From the NCBI GenBank assembly GCA_018644665.1, contig JABGQA010000114.1:1-64000 (forward strand): 64,000 nt of DNA. Reading direction: 5' to 3'. The notes under the pieces are model-generated. The model was not told where the DNA came from. It saw only the letters and a list, made by a program, of their open reading frames with translations, and did no database searches. The DNA is from Candidatus Poribacteria bacterium (lineage in GTDB: Bacteria > Poribacteria > WGA-4E > GCA-2687025). Below are positions 8,620 through 18,364 of this stretch, piece by piece. The position numbers were made by a program, and so were the translations under genes. Position 1 is the stretch's first letter. Every line of letters begins with the position of its first letter.

Positions 8620-11600
8620 ATGACAACCAATCGCGCAACGTACCTCCTTGCCGCTGTCACCGCCCTGGCCCTCGCCTTCGGGGCGCCCCACGCACAGGCG
8701 ATTCCCGTATACGTAGTCAACGGGACCGCCCTCGACGGCGCCGGATCGCCTCTCGACGGGTGGACGGTAACGGCCACGAACACGACGTCCAACTGGCGCG
8801 TCTCCGGGGTCGTCGGCGACGTGCGTCCCGGGACGTACCAGGCGACGCGCGCTTTCCTGAGCGGACACGCGGCGCGCGCTGGCGACGTTTTCCGAGCGGA
8901 CCTCACGGACCCGACTGGCGTGCGGTACGCGTCCCAGCAGCGGACCACCAAGGACGCCGAGATCGCAACTGCCTCGATCACCTTCCATTTCACGGTCCAG
9001 GACCCGTCCTCCGAACCGCTTCAGGCGAACCTTCTCGGCGCGTGGCCGCTAGACGAGGGCTTCGGCCGTCAGACGCGCGACGCCGCCGGCATCGGCGCCG
9101 ACGCTGCGGTAGTCGGCGATGCCCGGTGGATCGAGGGAGTGTTCGGTGGTGGTCTCCTGCTCGAGCGCGGGGCGTACGTCGAGGTGCAGCACACGCCCGA
9201 CCTGCACCTGACCCGCACCGATTTCACGCTTGCCATGTGGGCGCAATACACAGGCGACGTATCCATTCCGGCCGCGTTCATGACCGTGGACGACGGGCCC
9301 GGAGCGCGGAACAAGTGGCTGTGGCTGCACCGAGGTGGACAGAACGCCTTCCACATCAACGACACGTCCGGCGTGCAGACGTGGCTCGACTCCGACTTCT
9401 GGCGCCCTGCGCCGGGACGCTGGACCCACGTCGCCATCACGCGCGAGGGCGACGACTACACGCACTACCTCGACGGCCAGTCCCTGGGGTCCCTCAACTC
9501 GCCGCGTCGGATATCCAACGCTATGTCCGAGCCTCTCAGGATCGGCTCGGCGAACGGCACATTCCCCTTCGAGGGGGTCATCGACGAGGCGGCGATGTTC
9601 GGTCGCGCTCTCTCTGAGAGCGAGATAGGCGCCGTCATGCAGGACGGCCTGGCGCCGGTCTTCCTCGACCCGCCCCCGAGGCACGGCGCGCTCGACCCCT
9701 ACTCGTTCGTCGTCTACGGGGCCGCCGGGGACGCCAACGGCGTCGCGCCCGACGGCTGGAACGTCACGATCGAGGACCTCACCCGCGGCTGGAGCAGAGA
9801 GGCCGTGGTTGGGGCCGTCCGTTCCGGCCTCTATGAAGCCACGGTAGTGGAGCCGACGGCCCCGCCGATAAAAGAAGGCGACGTCATCCGCGTGACAGTC
9901 CGTCGCCCCGATGGCGCGCACGAGGTCTCCGAGGCTCGAACGCTCCGCGCCGTCGAAACGGGGCGCGCTTACGCCCGCGTAGACTTGCAGTTGCCGGCAG
10001 ACTGGATACAGGGACCGCCTCCCACGACCACGATCACGAGTGTCGCCGCGAATCCCCTCGAAGACGTGGTGATTCGCTACGAACTCGCCAGCGTCACCCG
10101 GCGAACCCTCGACCTGGCCGCGGAGTACTCGACCGACGACGGAGCCACCTGGGAACCTGCCCAGGTCACGGGGCAGACGCAGCGTATAACGCCTGCCAGC
10201 TACCGCGGCAGCCTCGTATGGTCGACGGTCGCCCGCTTCCCGGGCAGGCTCGTCCTCGCCCGAGTGCGCCTGACGGCCACCGACGCCCAGCAAAGCGGCC
10301 CGGCGACGGTCTCCGACGAATTCGAAATCCGAAACGCGCCCACCCCCATAGGCGCCGTTGCGACGCTGCCGCACGACGCGGCCGCCTCGTTCGTCACGTT
10401 CTCCCCGGACTCGTCCATCCTGGCAACCGGTAGCGACGACGGAGCGATACGGCTCTGGTCGGCGCAGTCCCAGGTCCTCTTCGCGACGATGGCCGCGCAC
10501 GAGCGGGTGCTATCGCTCGCCTTCTCCCCGGACGCGCGCCTCATAGCATCCGGCGGCCCCGACCCGACGGCAAAGTTATGGGACGCGCAGACGCACCGGC
10601 AGATAGCCGCCCTGGACGGGCACTCGGGTTGGGTCGCCTCGGTCGCGTTCTCCCCCGGCGCGTCGATCCTGGCGACCGGCAGCCACGACGGGACCGTGAA
10701 ACTGTGGGACCTGGCGTCCCACGCCGTCATCACGACGCTCCCTAACGACAACGCCGTGTGGTGCGTCGCCTTCTCGCCCGACGGAAGGCTCCTTGCCGTG
10801 GGCGGCGACAGCGGCGCCATCAGGCTCTGGAATGTCTCTAACCCAGGGTCTCCCGCCTCCATCGCCAATCTGCGCGGCCACTCGGGCGCCGCCCGCTCCG
10901 TAGCGTTCTCCTCCGACGGCCTTGTGATCGTAAGCGGTGGATGGGATCGCACCGTGCGCACCTGGGAGCGACCGCCCGGGCGCGCCTTCGCGCCGTCCGT
11001 AGTGCATCGAGGACACGAATTCCCGGTCTGGTCCGTGGCCGTCTCCCCGTTCGGTGAACTGGTGGCGAGCGGCAGCGCCGACGCCACGGTTCGGGCGTGG
11101 TTCCCGGCCGCGCCGGGGCAACTCGCGGAGCTTATCGGCCATGCCGGAACCGTCCGCTCCGTAGCCTTCTCGCCCGATGGCGAACTCCTCGTGAGCGCAG
11201 GCGACGACGGGGCCGTCACGCTATGGCCCTCGCCGGTCCTGACGCTGAACTTGCCGCCCACGATATCGGTGTCGACGTCCTCTCTGACGGTGGCGGAAGG
11301 CGCGTCCGCGACGCTAACCGTCTCCGCGGTCGACCCGGACGGCGACCCGCTCGTCTTCGCGGCGGAGAGCTTACCCGCCAACGCCACGCTCGACCCGGTC
11401 ACAGGGCGGTTTCGCATCGAACCCGACTACACGCAGTCTGGACGACTCACCGTGGAGTTCAGCGTCAGCGACGGCAAGCGGGGCGTTGACACGGTCTCCG
11501 TCGATCTCAGGGTGACGGCCGAGGATCTCTTCCGCGTCCGATTGGGTCCACGGTTGGTTGTGGGCGGGGAATCACTGACCGTTGGGCTGGCCGCCAACCA

Positions 11601-14600
11601 CGCTGTCCCGGACAACGTGAGCGTTACGGCGCCCGATCTCCCCGCCAACGCGTCGTTCGACGCCGCGAAGCGCGAACTCACCTTCACACCCGACCTGACC
11701 CAGGCCGGGTTCTACGACGTGACGTTCCGAGTCACGCAGCGAGGCCGCCTCGCCGAGGAGCACGACGTCACGCTGAGGGTCGACCACTCCGCGGCCTTCG
11801 GCCTCGAACCGTCGGAACCGCAGACGGTCGGCGAGGGGCAGACCCTGGTCGCGCAGGCGACGAGGACAGCCAACGCCGGTGACGACACGACGCTAGCGGC
11901 GAGCCCACTGCCGCCGAACGCCACGTTCGACGACTCGACCGGCCGATTCACCTTTACGCCCGACTACACCCAGGCGGGCGCGTACACGATCACCTTCGAG
12001 GCATGGCAGGGCGACGAGAGCGTCCAGAAGGAGCGCCTCCGTGTGACTGTGGACGACGCGAGCCCCTTCACGCTGAACCCGAGCGAGCCGCAGTTGCTGT
12101 CCGGCGGCGCCGTCCGCGTTATCGCCGTGGAACTCGCGGCAGCGGCGCAGGGCGCGGTGACCGTCTCGGCGGATGGCCTGCCACCGAACGCGTCGTTCAG
12201 CGCTGCAGCGAACGAGATCACCCTGAGCCCGGCCTTCGGGCAGACGGGTGATCACACGATCACCGTGCGCGCGTCCCAGAACGGTGAAGTGGTTCAGACG
12301 GAGGAGATCCATGTCGCCATCAGCGACTCGGAGCTCTTCACCCTCGACCCGCCCGTGTCCCCACAGATGACCGAGGGAGAGTCGACGACCGTGCGGGTGG
12401 TTCTGGCTGCGGACGCGCCCGACACGTTGACCGTAGCGGTGCGTGACCTGCCGCCGAACGCAACCTTCAACGCCGCGACGAACAGGCTAACTTTCCAGCC
12501 GGACTACACGCAGGCGGGCGCGTACACGATCACCGTCGAGGTGTCGCAGAACGGCTCCCCGGTACAGGCGGCGGACGTTCGCATCACGGTAAGCGACGCG
12601 GAGGTGTTCGCCATCAACCCGAGTGGCGGGCTAATCCTCGCCGAGGGTGAGACCGCGTCGGCCTCCGTCGCGGGAACCCCCGCGGCATTGCGGGCGGTGA
12701 CGTTCTCCGCGACCGATCTCCCCCCGAACGCCACCTTCGATGCGTCAGCGCGCCGCCTGACGTTCTCCCCCGACTACACGCAGGCCGGGGATTACGCCAT
12801 CACGGTCGAGGCGCGCCAAAGCGGGCAGGTCGTCCAGACGGACGAAATCCTCGTCGCCGTCACGGACGTGCGGGTGCTGTCTCTGGCGCCCTCGCAGGAT
12901 GTCGAGATCGCCGAGGGTCAAACCGCCGTCATCCAGGTGAACCGTGGCGTCGACGCACCAGGCCTGACGATAGTCCCCCGGGACCTCCCGTCAAATGCTT
13001 CCTACGATCCATCGACCGACCTACTGACGTTTACGCCCGACTTCAGGCAGGCTGGGGAACACGCCCTAACCGTCGTCGCGATGCAGGACGCTCGTGAGGT
13101 CGGCTCTGAAACCGTGCGCGTGCTCGTAGCGAATGTGGCGAGCTTCACACTCGACCCCGACGGCGCCCAGTCCGTGGCCGAGGGCGCTGAGGCGGTCGTG
13201 CAGGTGCTCAAGGCCGATGGCGTCGCCGACGACGTCACCTTCAGCGTCACGGGACTGCCCCGGAACGCGTCCTACGACGACGACGCCGGCGTGCTACGCT
13301 TCGCGCCGGACTTCGCGCAGCAGGGCGCCTACACCGTGACGGTCGACGCGTTACAGGGCGGGTTGATAGTCGATAGTGAAAGCCTGACGTTCACAGTAGC
13401 GAACGTGGATGTCCTGTCCACGACACCATCTGGCTCCCACCGGGTAGACGAGGGCGCGAGCCTGACCATACGCGCGAACATCTCGGCGGCAGCGGCCGGC
13501 GCGGTAACCCTGTCCGCCACCGGTCTCCCGACGAACGCTTCCTTCAACCCGACAACACGCTCCTTCACCTTCAACCCGACGTTCGCTCAGTCGGGGTCGT
13601 ACTCGCCGACGATCCGGGCAACGCAGTCCGGCAGGACGGTCGAAGAGGAGACGCTCAGGATCACGGTCGTCGACATCAACGTCCCGCCCACGGTCACGGT
13701 GACGGCCCCGACCGGCGCAGCGACGGGCGACGCCCGCATCGGCTACACGATCGTGGACTTCGACGGCGACCGTGTGACCCTCACGGTGGAGTACCGCGAG
13801 GGCTCCTCAGGCACGTGGACCGCCGCGAGTCTCGACCGCTCGGTCGCCAACACGGCCACCTACACGGGATCGACGAACTGGCGCACACGCGACGACTTCC
13901 CCTCCACGGGCGGCGCGGAAGTGCAGGTGCGCGTCACGCCCTCCGACTCCTCCTCGGGGACTCCCGCGACGACAAGCGCCTTCACCGTCGTGAACCTCCT
14001 CGGCGACTACGACGAGGACATGGACGTAGACTTCGACGATGTCGCCCTCTTCACGCAGGCATGGCGCGAGAACGACACCGACCGCGACATCGGCCCGACG
14101 ACGGGCGCGCCGCCCGAGCTTACGCCCGATTACGACGATGTCATCGACTTCGAGGACTTGGCGACGTTCCTAGTCATGTGGAACTGGTCGGCGGAGAACG
14201 CCCCGCTCGCGGCTCCCACAGTGGTTTCCGCGCCCGACGGGTCGTCCCCGCTCGTCTACGAGGCGATGGCTGACCGGTCCGACTGGCGCCGACAGCGTGT
14301 CAGCTTCGCCCTCGACGAGCCGACGGACCTACTCGCCGCGAGGATCACGCTACGGTACGACCCCCGACAGTTGCGAGTACACGTCGCCGAGCCCACCGAC
14401 GAACGCGCAGGCCGAGTGCTCCTCGACCGCAGCGACGAGGCGAGTGGCGTCCTCGACATCCAGACGGCGTGGCTAACCGAGGGAGCGCTGCTCGACACCC
14501 TCGCGTCGATCCAGGTAGAGAACCTGCGCGACTTCGACGCCGAGCTACGCCTGACGTTCGACATCCGCGACCGGCTCAACACATCGCGACGCGGCCACGA

Positions 14601-14925
14601 CGTGTTCCGCATGCGCTTCGACCCGCCGCCCGCGAGCACGGCGCTCTTACAGAACTACCCAAACCCCTTCAATCCCGAGACGTGGATACCTTTCGAGCTA
14701 TCCGAGGACGCCGAGGTCACGGTGAGCATCTACAGCGTCGAAGGCGCTCTCATCAGGACGTTGTATCTCGGCGAGCGAGCCCTCGGTCGCTACCGCGATC
14801 GCGACCGCGCCGCCTACTGGGACGGCGCAAACGAGCGCGGCGAGCCGGCAGCAAGTGGCATGTACATCTACGAGCTGCGCGCCGCGACCCATCGCGAGAC
14901 CCGCCGCATGGTCATCCGCAAGTAG
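8620..14925 (+). CDS. Giant secreted surface protein: LamG, 7-bladed WD40, nine Ig-like repeats, dockerin-like pair, C-terminal sorting-type module, 2101 aa
   Basis: Signal peptide about 1-27 (LALAFGAPHAQA). An Ig-like segment at 28-125 is followed by a LamG/concanavalin lectin domain at about 140-345 (GAWPLDEGFGRQTRDAAG) and a second copy of the first Ig-like segment. Residues about 577-870 hold seven WD40 blades (SVAFSPDG...GS.DGTVKLWD), enough for a closed propeller. About 873-1687 are nine tandem modules of roughly 90 residues sharing LPPNATF and PDYTQAG motifs. At about 1794-1857 a calcium loop with Asp at positions 1, 3, 5, 9 and 12 (GDYDEDMDVDFDD) and a second, position-1-degenerate loop form a dockerin-like pair. 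The tail has NYPNPFNPETWIP and ends MVIRK, like type-IX or FlgD-type tails. ATG at 8620 is chosen because it begins the signal peptide. Likely extracellular scaffold or adhesin. Confidence 0.9.
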   Translation: MTTNRATYLLAAVTALALAFGAPHAQAIPVYVVNGTALDGAGSPLDGWTVTATNTTSNWRVSGVVGDVRPGTYQATRAFLSGHAARAGDVFRADLTDPTGVRYASQQRTTKDAEIATASITFHFTVQDPSSEPLQANLLGAWPLDEGFGRQTRDAAGIGADAAVVGDARWIEGVFGGGLLLERGAYVEVQHTPDLHLTRTDFTLAMWAQYTGDVSIPAAFMTVDDGPGARNKWLWLHRGGQNAFHINDTSGVQTWLDSDFWRPAPGRWTHVAITREGDDYTHYLDGQSLGSLNSPRRISNAMSEPLRIGSANGTFPFEGVIDEAAMFGRALSESEIGAVMQDGLAPVFLDPPPRHGALDPYSFVVYGAAGDANGVAPDGWNVTIEDLTRGWSREAVVGAVRSGLYEATVVEPTAPPIKEGDVIRVTVRRPDGAHEVSEARTLRAVETGRAYARVDLQLPADWIQGPPPTTTITSVAANPLEDVVIRYELASVTRRTLDLAAEYSTDDGATWEPAQVTGQTQRITPASYRGSLVWSTVARFPGRLVLARVRLTATDAQQSGPATVSDEFEIRNAPTPIGAVATLPHDAAASFVTFSPDSSILATGSDDGAIRLWSAQSQVLFATMAAHERVLSLAFSPDARLIASGGPDPTAKLWDAQTHRQIAALDGHSGWVASVAFSPGASILATGSHDGTVKLWDLASHAVITTLPNDNAVWCVAFSPDGRLLAVGGDSGAIRLWNVSNPGSPASIANLRGHSGAARSVAFSSDGLVIVSGGWDRTVRTWERPPGRAFAPSVVHRGHEFPVWSVAVSPFGELVASGSADATVRAWFPAAPGQLAELIGHAGTVRSVAFSPDGELLVSAGDDGAVTLWPSPVLTLNLPPTISVSTSSLTVAEGASATLTVSAVDPDGDPLVFAAESLPANATLDPVTGRFRIEPDYTQSGRLTVEFSVSDGKRGVDTVSVDLRVTAEDLFRVRLGPRLVVGGESLTVGLAANHAVPDNVSVTAPDLPANASFDAAKRELTFTPDLTQAGFYDVTFRVTQRGRLAEEHDVTLRVDHSAAFGLEPSEPQTVGEGQTLVAQATRTANAGDDTTLAASPLPPNATFDDSTGRFTFTPDYTQAGAYTITFEAWQGDESVQKERLRVTVDDASPFTLNPSEPQLLSGGAVRVIAVELAAAAQGAVTVSADGLPPNASFSAAANEITLSPAFGQTGDHTITVRASQNGEVVQTEEIHVAISDSELFTLDPPVSPQMTEGESTTVRVVLAADAPDTLTVAVRDLPPNATFNAATNRLTFQPDYTQAGAYTITVEVSQNGSPVQAADVRITVSDAEVFAINPSGGLILAEGETASASVAGTPAALRAVTFSATDLPPNATFDASARRLTFSPDYTQAGDYAITVEARQSGQVVQTDEILVAVTDVRVLSLAPSQDVEIAEGQTAVIQVNRGVDAPGLTIVPRDLPSNASYDPSTDLLTFTPDFRQAGEHALTVVAMQDAREVGSETVRVLVANVASFTLDPDGAQSVAEGAEAVVQVLKADGVADDVTFSVTGLPRNASYDDDAGVLRFAPDFAQQGAYTVTVDALQGGLIVDSESLTFTVANVDVLSTTPSGSHRVDEGASLTIRANISAAAAGAVTLSATGLPTNASFNPTTRSFTFNPTFAQSGSYSPTIRATQSGRTVEEETLRITVVDINVPPTVTVTAPTGAATGDARIGYTIVDFDGDRVTLTVEYREGSSGTWTAASLDRSVANTATYTGSTNWRTRDDFPSTGGAEVQVRVTPSDSSSGTPATTSAFTVVNLLGDYDEDMDVDFDDVALFTQAWRENDTDRDIGPTTGAPPELTPDYDDVIDFEDLATFLVMWNWSAENAPLAAPTVVSAPDGSSPLVYEAMADRSDWRRQRVSFALDEPTDLLAARITLRYDPRQLRVHVAEPTDERAGRVLLDRSDEASGVLDIQTAWLTEGALLDTLASIQVENLRDFDAELRLTFDIRDRLNTSRRGHDVFRMRFDPPPASTALLQNYPNPFNPETWIPFELSEDAEVTVSIYSVEGALIRTLYLGERALGRYRDRDRAAYWDGANERGEPAASGMYIYELRAATHRETRRMVIRK

Positions 14926-15012
14926 CCCAGAAGCCGGGACGTGCGCGGGCCGAGGAAGTGACGGTCGCCTCGGCGTTGAGCAGGACTGCCCGAGACCGAC
15001 TCCAGCGAGCGT

Positions 15013-15042
15013 CTTCCCTTGCTGGGGAAGATGGAGATGGGG
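15013..15042 (+). repeat. Single copy of the hairpin repeat core
   Basis: CTTCCCTTGCTGGGGAAG with GATGGAGATGGGG after it. The stem is CTTCCC/GGGAAG. It lies 3' of the giant surface protein gene and before the HEPN gene. Confidence 0.7.
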
Positions 15043-15117
15043 AGACGGCGTGGGAACACGTCGCACACGCCGACCATGGCTCCGCCTGTCCAGCCACCCA
15101 CCCGGACAACTCGACCG

Positions 15118-15426
15118 ATGCACCGAGACGTTCAGGATGCGGAATTCTACAGCGGCGTCCGCGGCATTGCCGAGACGGTCATCACCGAATGGCCGGAATA
15201 TCGACAGTTCCTCGATCGCAGCACGGTCGAGCGGCATTGGTACGAGCTCGCTTCGCTAGATCAGGGCGAAGCCGAGGACTCAGCGTCCGATTTCCGTGAG
15301 TGTTCGGAGAGGGTCGAGGTCTACTCCGGGCTCGATGACGCGCCTGTGGCCGCCGAGATAGAGCGTGTGCCGGGCGTTTTTCACCAACGACAGGCGGTTG
15401 CGGTACTTCACACCGGCAGACGATGA
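15118..15426 (+). pseudogene. N-terminal piece of a frameshifted HEPN-domain protein
   Basis: Open frame of 102 residues starting MHRDVQDAEFYSGVRGIAETV, with a helical, protein-like composition up to GLDDAPVAAEIERV. After that the frame becomes Arg/His-rich and stops at 15426. The neighbouring frame becomes protein-like at exactly this point (CRAFFTNDRRLRYFTP), so the two pieces read as one protein once a two-base GT loss in a short GTGTG run near 15364-15369 is restored. The TAG at 15359-15361 closes the downstream frame just before the junction, as expected. It may be a real mutation or a sequencing or assembly error; the sequence alone does not decide. Confidence 0.5.
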
Positions 15427-16561
15427 GCCGCGCCCGCCTCGCGCGCGCGGCTGCCTGTGGCTGAGGGGCCTCATATGTCATTTCGTGATGCATCTCGTGT
15501 ACCAGCACGCCGGCTCTGCCGACTTCTCCGGCGACGACTTCGACGAAGCCTACGTCCTGATGGAACGGGGCCTGCTCTCAAGGACGGTCGGAGTACACGT
15601 GATAGTGCCAATGCTGAACGTGCAGTTCCCGTCGGTGGCGGAAGATACCCCGTTCAGGCTCACGGACGACGTATCGATCGTCAAGCTGACACGGACGATG
15701 CAGATCGCGCGCATGACACCCGCACTGCTGCTGGACCCTACGACGATCGGGCACGCGTCCCACGCGTTCCGTCTGGCGACAGACGTAGCGAACACACACC
15801 GCGGCGAAGCCTACAGCCGAGCGTGGGAATACCTACACGAGCGGCAACGGCTTCTGGACGCTCTGTTCGCCCTGTTGAGGCTGCGATTCCCGGTCGACAC
15901 AGGGTACGCGCAGATCCTACTCGCGGCAGACGGTTGGGCCCCAGGCTGGTTCCTCGGCCTGCCGCAAATGGACGTGGATGGCGTCGCGGACCGCGTGCCG
16001 GCTCAACTACGTTTGGACGTACCTCACGACCTGGACAACCTGCACAGCGCGCGTACGAAGGCGCCGCGAATGGAGATACTCGAACGGATGCGCCAAGACG
16101 CTGGCGTGGTGGTGACGGCCTCGGGCCTAGAGATGGCTCTGAGCCGGACGGCCGGGTCCATCGTGCAGTCTCCCGTCGAGGATCGGCTGTTGGACGCCGT
16201 CGTAGGCATGGAAGCGCTGCTAGGGGATGGGAGCGGCGAGATCACGTACAAGGTTAGCGTCCGGGCTGCGGCGGTCTACGCTTACGCCGGGCGCAACTCG
16301 CTCGCCGGTGTCGAGAACGTCACGGCGTACGATGTATTCGGCGCCTACAGGAAGGTCTACGATCGCCGCAGCAAGATCGCCCACGGCGTTACGCTCAGCA
16401 AACGCGACAAACGACCGATTGCCCTCAACGGGGAGACATGCGACCCGTTGGCTCTGGCGGAAGACCTACTGCGCATTGTGATCGAGGCGTGCATCGCCAA
16501 TCCAGAGCTCATGGAGTCGGGCACGGTCGAGCGCAAGCTGCTGGACGGGCTAGAGTCGTGA
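15365..16561 (+). CDS. ApeA-like HEPN-domain protein (C-terminal main part), 398 aa
   Basis: The last 150 residues form a HEPN domain of the ApeA-like type: VEDRLLDAVVGMEALLG, ITYKVSVRAAAVYAY, then YRKVYDRRSKIAHGV, which contains the Arg-x4-His signature of HEPN RNases. The N-terminal 240 residues are mixed beta/alpha, consistent with the ApeA N-terminal region. GTG at 15365 is only a nominal start; the true N-terminus probably lies in the adjacent frame at 15118. HEPN proteins of this group are often anti-phage or toxin-type RNases, but no antitoxin or defence partner is visible next to it (a surface protein upstream, a histidine kinase on the other strand downstream), so a defence role is only inferred. 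Confidence 0.7.
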   Translation: MCRAFFTNDRRLRYFTPADDEPRPPRARGCLWLRGLICHFVMHLVYQHAGSADFSGDDFDEAYVLMERGLLSRTVGVHVIVPMLNVQFPSVAEDTPFRLTDDVSIVKLTRTMQIARMTPALLLDPTTIGHASHAFRLATDVANTHRGEAYSRAWEYLHERQRLLDALFALLRLRFPVDTGYAQILLAADGWAPGWFLGLPQMDVDGVADRVPAQLRLDVPHDLDNLHSARTKAPRMEILERMRQDAGVVVTASGLEMALSRTAGSIVQSPVEDRLLDAVVGMEALLGDGSGEITYKVSVRAAAVYAYAGRNSLAGVENVTAYDVFGAYRKVYDRRSKIAHGVTLSKRDKRPIALNGETCDPLALAEDLLRIVIEACIANPELMESGTVERKLLDGLES

Positions 16562-16585
16562 AGTCGACACACGGGGCGCGGACCG

Positions 16586-18364
16586 TCAGCCGACATCTGC
16601 GGCATCGTTCGCTGGCAGCACCACCCGAAACCGGCTCCCGCACGTCTCCCCGTCCTCGACGGCAATGTACCCGCCGTGCTCCTCGACGATCCGCTTAGTA
16701 AGCGCGAGCCCGATCCCCGTGCCCTTCTGCTTAGTCGTGTACAGGGGGCTGAATATCTCCTCCCGTGCCTCGGCGGGCAGTCCGACCCCGGTATCGCTGA
16801 CGGAGACCTCGACAGACGCAGCCGTGCCCTTCCCAGCGGAGGCGGTCGGCGTAACCCCGAGCCGCAACTCGCCGCCGTCCGGCATCGCCTCGACAGCGTT
16901 CCGCGCGATGTTCAGCAGCGCCTGCTTCAGCTCGTCTTCGTCGCCTTGTAGCACGGCGCGTGCTGAGGCGAACTCCTTGACGACCGTCACCCCATGGGCC
17001 GCCGCGTCCGACTTGACGAGGAACGCCACATGCTCCACCACCTCGACGATATCGACCTTGGCGTACTCCGAGGTAGGAGCGCTTCCGAAGTACAGCAACT
17101 GCTCCACGACGCGGTTCAACCGATCCACCTCCTCGATGATGATGCGCGTGTAACCTTGTGCCTCATCGGCCGCCTCGCCTTCCGTCTCTGCCTCCGCGAG
17201 GTCCATCTGCAGCAACTGCGCCGCCCCGCGGATGCCGCCGAGGGGGTTCCGCACCTCGTGCGCCACGCTCCGCGCCATCTTCCCCAGCGACGCCAGCCGA
17301 TCTTGCGCCAACGCGTCGTCGATCATCTGCTGGATCTTCAGAGCCTGCGCGAACACCGACGCGAGGATTGTCAGGAAGTGCAGGTCGTCGGCCAGCGTGC
17401 GCTCGTCGGCGGGAGCGCGATCCACGCTCAGTACCCCGACCGTCTCGGCCTCCATCAAGATAGGCACGCACAGGAAGGCGACGTGGCGGGCCTCCGTTCG
17501 ATCCACCTCCGCGCCCAACGCGATGGGGGCGTCCCCGATATTCGGCGCCGCCATCGGCTTCCCGCGCTCTAGGACCTGCGCGTAGATGTCCTCCGCCAGA
17601 CGATACTTGCCCGCCAGCATCATCTCGGGGGTCACGCCGTACGCCTGTTCGATGACCAGCTCGCCCGCGTCCGCGTCGTACAGCGACAGCACGCCGCGAT
17701 GCATATGCAGCCGCTCCTCCACGAGCGACATCGTGTCCTCGAATAGCCGACCGATGTCGAACGTCAGAGCCATCATCTGACCGACTTCGAACAGCGCCGA
17801 CTGTTCGTCGAGCCGCTTGCGGGCTTCCGCGCTGACCACATCCAGCGCGGCCAGATCCTCCTCATAGGTCGCCCGTTCGATTCTCAGCCGTCGGATGCCC
17901 ATGACCGTCCCGCCCGCGATCACGGAGAACGCGGCCCACACGAGCGCCACGCCCGGTTCATCCGGGTGGACGGCGGCGTACGCGCCGCACGCGGCGGAGC
18001 TGGAGCCCCATCCGATCCACAGATGCCGACCGGTGGAGAACAGCGCGCTGACGAGGATGAGCAGGTAGTACGCGTGCGACGCCAGGCTGCTGACAAGCAG
18101 CGGCGACGAGGCGCGATCCGCGACCGTATAGAGGTACAGGTTGAGGAGCCCGATTACGACCAGCAGGGCCACCGTGAGCGCGACTTGGCCCGCCCCAGGC
18201 CGGGATCCTGGTGGCGAGGCAGGCGCTTCATCCGCGGGCGGCCAGCGCATCGGCTTCGCCTCGGTGGAAGTAACGTCGGGAGTACGCCACGCCGGATCCT
18301 TCCCCAGCCGGAAAACGCTACTGCCGCGACGGTCGCGCGGGATGTCGTCCGAAACCGCGACCAC
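16586..18364 (-). CDS. Membrane GAF-domain sensor histidine kinase (NtrB-like), 592 aa
   Basis: The protein has a soluble N-terminal stretch, two to four hydrophobic segments (about 62-82, 92-110, 122-132 and 138-157), a short coiled coil (160-190), a GAF domain (about 195-345), a HisKA domain with phospho-acceptor His369 in SVAHEVRNPLGG, and a HATPase_c domain with N-box NIARNAVEAMPDGG, DTGVGLP and KGTGIGLALTKRIVEEHGG. It autophosphorylates on His and passes phosphate to a response regulator. No regulator gene is adjacent, so it is an orphan kinase. The GTG start at 18364 is taken; ATG codons inside are possible but do not affect the domains. The signal sensed is unknown. Confidence 0.92.
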   Translation of the reverse strand: MVAVSDDIPRDRRGSSVFRLGKDPAWRTPDVTSTEAKPMRWPPADEAPASPPGSRPGAGQVALTVALLVVIGLLNLYLYTVADRASSPLLVSSLASHAYYLLILVSALFSTGRHLWIGWGSSSAACGAYAAVHPDEPGVALVWAAFSVIAGGTVMGIRRLRIERATYEEDLAALDVVSAEARKRLDEQSALFEVGQMMALTFDIGRLFEDTMSLVEERLHMHRGVLSLYDADAGELVIEQAYGVTPEMMLAGKYRLAEDIYAQVLERGKPMAAPNIGDAPIALGAEVDRTEARHVAFLCVPILMEAETVGVLSVDRAPADERTLADDLHFLTILASVFAQALKIQQMIDDALAQDRLASLGKMARSVAHEVRNPLGGIRGAAQLLQMDLAEAETEGEAADEAQGYTRIIIEEVDRLNRVVEQLLYFGSAPTSEYAKVDIVEVVEHVAFLVKSDAAAHGVTVVKEFASARAVLQGDEDELKQALLNIARNAVEAMPDGGELRLGVTPTASAGKGTAASVEVSVSDTGVGLPAEAREEIFSPLYTTKQKGTGIGLALTKRIVEEHGGYIAVEDGETCGSRFRVVLPANDAADVG

